Source of the DNA: an uncultured Lachnospiraceae bacterium | GTDB lineage: Bacteria; Bacillota; Clostridia; Lachnospirales; Lachnospiraceae | NCBI GenBank assembly: GCA_910586725.1 | Contig: CAJUJL010000005.1 | Coordinates: forward strand, 9,359 to 73,358 | Reading direction: 5' to 3' | Length of the DNA stretch: 64,000 nucleotides | Shown: one piece after another, positions 61,644 to 64,000 of the stretch | Layout: each line of letters begins with the position of its first letter | Numbering within the stretch: position 1 is the first letter of the stretch | Made by a program: the position numbers and the translations under genes | Notes under the pieces: model-generated | The model's input: the letters and a program-made list of their open reading frames with translations, nothing else | Databases searched by the model: none | What the model was told of the DNA's origin: nothing

Positions 61644-62624
61644 ATGAATATAGCTTTAATCGGTTTTGGTTATTGGGGGCCCAATATTGCAAAGAATCTA
61701 AATAGGACAAAAAAAGCAAATTTATACGCCATTTGTGATATGGATGAAAACAATTTAAAAAGGGCGCAAAGTCTGTATGGTGACAGTGTGAAATACGTAA
61801 CAGATTATCATGAATTGATTGATAAAGTGGATGCTTTTGCAATTGCTTTGAGGCAGAATGTCAGTTATCCAATTGCGATCGAGCTATTAAAACAGAAAAA
61901 GCATTTGTTTATGGAAAAACCTCTGGCGACGTCTACAGAGCAGGTAGATGTACTGGGTAAATTGAGTGAAGAATATGGAGTTACGCTCCATGTAGATCAT
62001 ATTATGGTGTTCCATCCGATTATTCGATATATTAAGAATATGATAGAAACGGGAGAACTTGGAGACTTGTTGTACTTTGATGTTTCCAGAATGAATCTTG
62101 GTCCGCATATCAAGAATGATATAAATGCTATGTGGGATCTGGCAGTACATGATATTGCTGTATTGGACTATCTTTGTGACGGTATGGAGGCAAAACGTGT
62201 AAGCGCAGCAGGATTGGCGCATTATGGTAAGAGTGAAGAATTGACATATTTGAATGTGGAGTATGAAGGCTTGATTGCTTCGATACGTTCCAGCTGGATT
62301 TCTCCAATCAAAGAGAGAAGAATGGTTATTGCCGGAACAAAAAAAATGGTGATTTTTGATGATATGCAGTTGGATGAAAAACTGACGATATGTGATAAGG
62401 GAATAGAAGTGTCAGATGACTTTAATGAGTATGGAAAATATGAAGCGAGGGTGCGTATGGGCAATCTCATGATGCCTCATATAGAGTCAGAAGATATTTT
62501 GCTCAACAGTATTGAACACTTTATTGACTGCATTAATACAGGAAAAGAAAGCATTTGCAGTTACAAACAGGCGCGTCGTGTAATTTCGATATTAGAACAT
62601 GCAGATGCGGATATGAAAGGCTAG
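61644..62624 (+). CDS. Gfo/Idh/MocA family oxidoreductase
   Basis: About 326 aa from ATG 61644, after GGAGGAAAAA. N-terminal Rossmann loop GFGYWGPNIAKNL, then FMEKPLATS with the conserved EKP lysine, and an AVHDIAVLDYL segment with the catalytic His region. Relatives oxidise nucleotide sugars at C3 before transamination. With the DegT aminotransferase and SDR protein downstream it suggests synthesis of a 3-amino or similar sugar. Substrate unproven. Confidence 0.9.
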   Translation: MNIALIGFGYWGPNIAKNLNRTKKANLYAICDMDENNLKRAQSLYGDSVKYVTDYHELIDKVDAFAIALRQNVSYPIAIELLKQKKHLFMEKPLATSTEQVDVLGKLSEEYGVTLHVDHIMVFHPIIRYIKNMIETGELGDLLYFDVSRMNLGPHIKNDINAMWDLAVHDIAVLDYLCDGMEAKRVSAAGLAHYGKSEELTYLNVEYEGLIASIRSSWISPIKERRMVIAGTKKMVIFDDMQLDEKLTICDKGIEVSDDFNEYGKYEARVRMGNLMMPHIESEDILLNSIEHFIDCINTGKESICSYKQARRVISILEHADADMKG

Positions 62625-62636
62625 GGAAAGAATATT

Positions 62637-63860
62637 ATGAAAAAGATTCCAGTTACAATACCATACTTTGATGATCAGGAAGCAGAAAATGTTAAAAAAA
62701 TTCTGGACTCCGGATGGGTTGCGCAGGGACCCGAGGTTTCAAAGTTTGAAGAGGTAATTTCTGCTCATGAAAATGTAAGCTATGGAGTGGCGGTGACTTC
62801 ATGTACAACGGCTCTGCACCTTGCAATGGTTTCACAAGGAATGTCTGAAAGAATGGATGTGCTTGCTCCGGCGTTTACATTTGTCGCTACGACAAATGCA
62901 ATTGTTCAGACAGGAGCGATTCCTATACTGGTGGATATTTGTCAGGAAACATTTAATATTGATGTGAAACAGATCAGGGAGGTCATACAAAGAGATTATC
63001 AGGAGAAAAACGGGAAATTATATAATAAAGATAATGAGAATTTATTATGGGGAATTGTACCTGTTCATGAGTTTGGGCTTTGTTGTGATATTCTGGAGAT
63101 CAATCAAATTGCTAAGGAGTATAATTTAACAGTAATTGAAGATGCGGCATGTGCTTTGGGGGCAAAGATAGGAGATGCACATCAGGGAGGTTTTGGAAAT
63201 ACATCATGTATCAGTTTTCATCCCCGTAAATCAATTACGACAGGGGAAGGCGGCATGGTTTTGACGGATCAGGCGGCTCTTGCTCAAAAAATGAAACAGC
63301 TTCGTACGCACGGTAGCACAGTATCGGCAGATGCGCGTCATGCAGGAAAAGGATTTTTGCTTCCAGAATTCCCTGATGCGGGATACAATTATCGTATGAC
63401 GGATATTCAGGCTGCTGTTGGAATAGCACAGGCGGATAAGTTGGACTATATTATAGAAGAAAAAAGAAAACGAGCAGAATTTTACAATGGACTGATAAGG
63501 GAAAAACTGCCTGAATTGGTAACTCCATATGTTCCAGATGGATATTATCATACATATCAGTCGTATGTCTGTATGTTGGATTTGAAAAAACTTAACCTGG
63601 ATTCCGTGGCGGAGGGTAGAAAGTACCGCAATATTTTACTTCAGAAATTAGAAGATATTGGCATTGCAACACGTCAGGGCACACATGCGATTCACATGTT
63701 GGAATACTATAAAAATAGATTTGGTTATGTGGAACAGGATTTTCCAAACGCATATGCATGTGACCATTTATCAATAACATTACCGCTTTATGTGCAAATG
63801 AGTGATTCTGATCAGGAATATGTAATTCAGGCAATACGTGAAATAATAGATAAACTTTGA
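62637..63860 (+). CDS. DegT/DnrJ/EryC1/StrS aminotransferase
   Basis: A 407-aa PLP-dependent sugar aminotransferase. TSCTTALHLAMV and EDAACALGAK bind the cofactor, and K198 in SFHPRKSITTGEGG is the Schiff-base lysine. YNYRMTDIQAAVGIAQ is a family marker. It would aminate the keto-sugar produced by the preceding oxidoreductase. It starts 12 bp after that gene, so the two probably form an operon with the epimerase that follows. Confidence 0.94.
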   Translation: MKKIPVTIPYFDDQEAENVKKILDSGWVAQGPEVSKFEEVISAHENVSYGVAVTSCTTALHLAMVSQGMSERMDVLAPAFTFVATTNAIVQTGAIPILVDICQETFNIDVKQIREVIQRDYQEKNGKLYNKDNENLLWGIVPVHEFGLCCDILEINQIAKEYNLTVIEDAACALGAKIGDAHQGGFGNTSCISFHPRKSITTGEGGMVLTDQAALAQKMKQLRTHGSTVSADARHAGKGFLLPEFPDAGYNYRMTDIQAAVGIAQADKLDYIIEEKRKRAEFYNGLIREKLPELVTPYVPDGYYHTYQSYVCMLDLKKLNLDSVAEGRKYRNILLQKLEDIGIATRQGTHAIHMLEYYKNRFGYVEQDFPNAYACDHLSITLPLYVQMSDSDQEYVIQAIREIIDKL

Positions 63861-63881
63861 TTTTCAAAAAAGGAGGTTGTC

Positions 63882-64000
63882 ATGGCGTCTGTATCAGGTA
63901 AAAATATTTTGGTAACTGGTGGAGCAGGGTTTATAGGAAGCCATTTGTGCGATGGATTGTTGGCGCGTGGTGCACAAAAAGTAGTATGCGTGGATAACTT
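63882..64000 (+). CDS. NAD-dependent epimerase/dehydratase (partial, cut by window end)
   Basis: Only the first 39 codons are visible. The ATG follows AAAGGAGG, and the peptide contains ILVTGGAGFIGSHLCDGLL, the GxxGxxG dinucleotide-binding motif of extended SDR nucleotide-sugar epimerases and dehydratases. The acidic residue at the second strand end (VCVDN) indicates NAD binding. It probably belongs with the two preceding amino-sugar genes. The reaction cannot be told from this fragment. Confidence 0.88.
   Translation, partial: MASVSGKNILVTGGAGFIGSHLCDGLLARGAQKVVCVDN

Overview
The window looks like a chromosomal segment of a low-to-mid GC Gram-positive bacterium of the class Clostridia, most likely Lachnospiraceae-like. 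This is inferred from strong AGGAGG ribosome sites, the CdaA-YbbR/CdaR-GlmM operon, a YvyF-like zinc-ribbon protein, and a long surface-glycan locus with TagF-, LicD- and Wzt-type proteins. All recognised genes lie on the + strand. No rRNA, tRNA, transposase, integrase or CRISPR array was seen. No gap between genes exceeds 300 bases.

Region 1 (1-9.0 kb) is housekeeping: recD2, a ComF-type phosphoribosyltransferase and a YvyF-like protein end at a clear terminator. A sigma-A-like promoter then drives two membrane proteins, the c-di-AMP cyclase CdaA, its YbbR-domain partner, phosphoglucosamine mutase GlmM and an HPr.

Region 2 (9.0-27 kb) begins the surface-polysaccharide locus. It holds a DUF2142 membrane protein, a GT2/DUF2304 pair, family 2 glycosyltransferases, all four dTDP-L-rhamnose genes, two ABC polysaccharide exporters, a methyltransferase-kinase fusion resembling the WbdD chain terminator, a polyisoprenyl-phosphate sugar phosphotransferase and two LicD proteins.

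Region 3 (27-41.4 kb) is the most unusual part. Phosphonopyruvate decarboxylase (AepY) and a PEP mutase (AepX) with an N-terminal cytidylyltransferase-like domain make phosphonoacetaldehyde. A LicC/PntC-like nucleotidyltransferase lies with them. Two iron-type alcohol dehydrogenases are each fused to a transferase of the CDP-alcohol type: one to LicD (862 aa), the other to a TagF-like domain plus a GNGPSL-containing DUF115/GT42-like domain (1451 aa). No AEP transaminase is visible. The parsimonious reading is that phosphonoacetaldehyde is reduced to 2-hydroxyethylphosphonate, activated with CTP and placed on a surface glycan.

Region 4 (41.4-46.3 kb) is an apparently complete Kdo operon (CMP-sugar synthetase, metal-dependent KdsA, KpsF/KdsD, KdsC), unexpected in a Gram-positive, followed by a FlaA1/CapD-type dehydratase. 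Region 5 (46.4-48.0 kb) is an OLD/RecF-like ATPase with a small, apparently frameshifted partner that may be a defence remnant. Region 6 (48-64 kb) is a second glycan block: a monotopic sugar phosphotransferase, an epimerase, many GT4 enzymes including a family of three, a third ABC exporter, a GT4-methyltransferase fusion, and amino-sugar genes (Gfo/Idh, DegT, SDR) running off the window end. This last block reads as more AT-rich.

A 43-45 bp tandem repeat family built on TGCCGAATGGCA followed by a CCC-loop-GGG hairpin occurs at three places (window start, 12.1 kb inside a gene, 41.4 kb). At 12.1 kb it is in frame and adds a 15-residue repeat tail to a protein.
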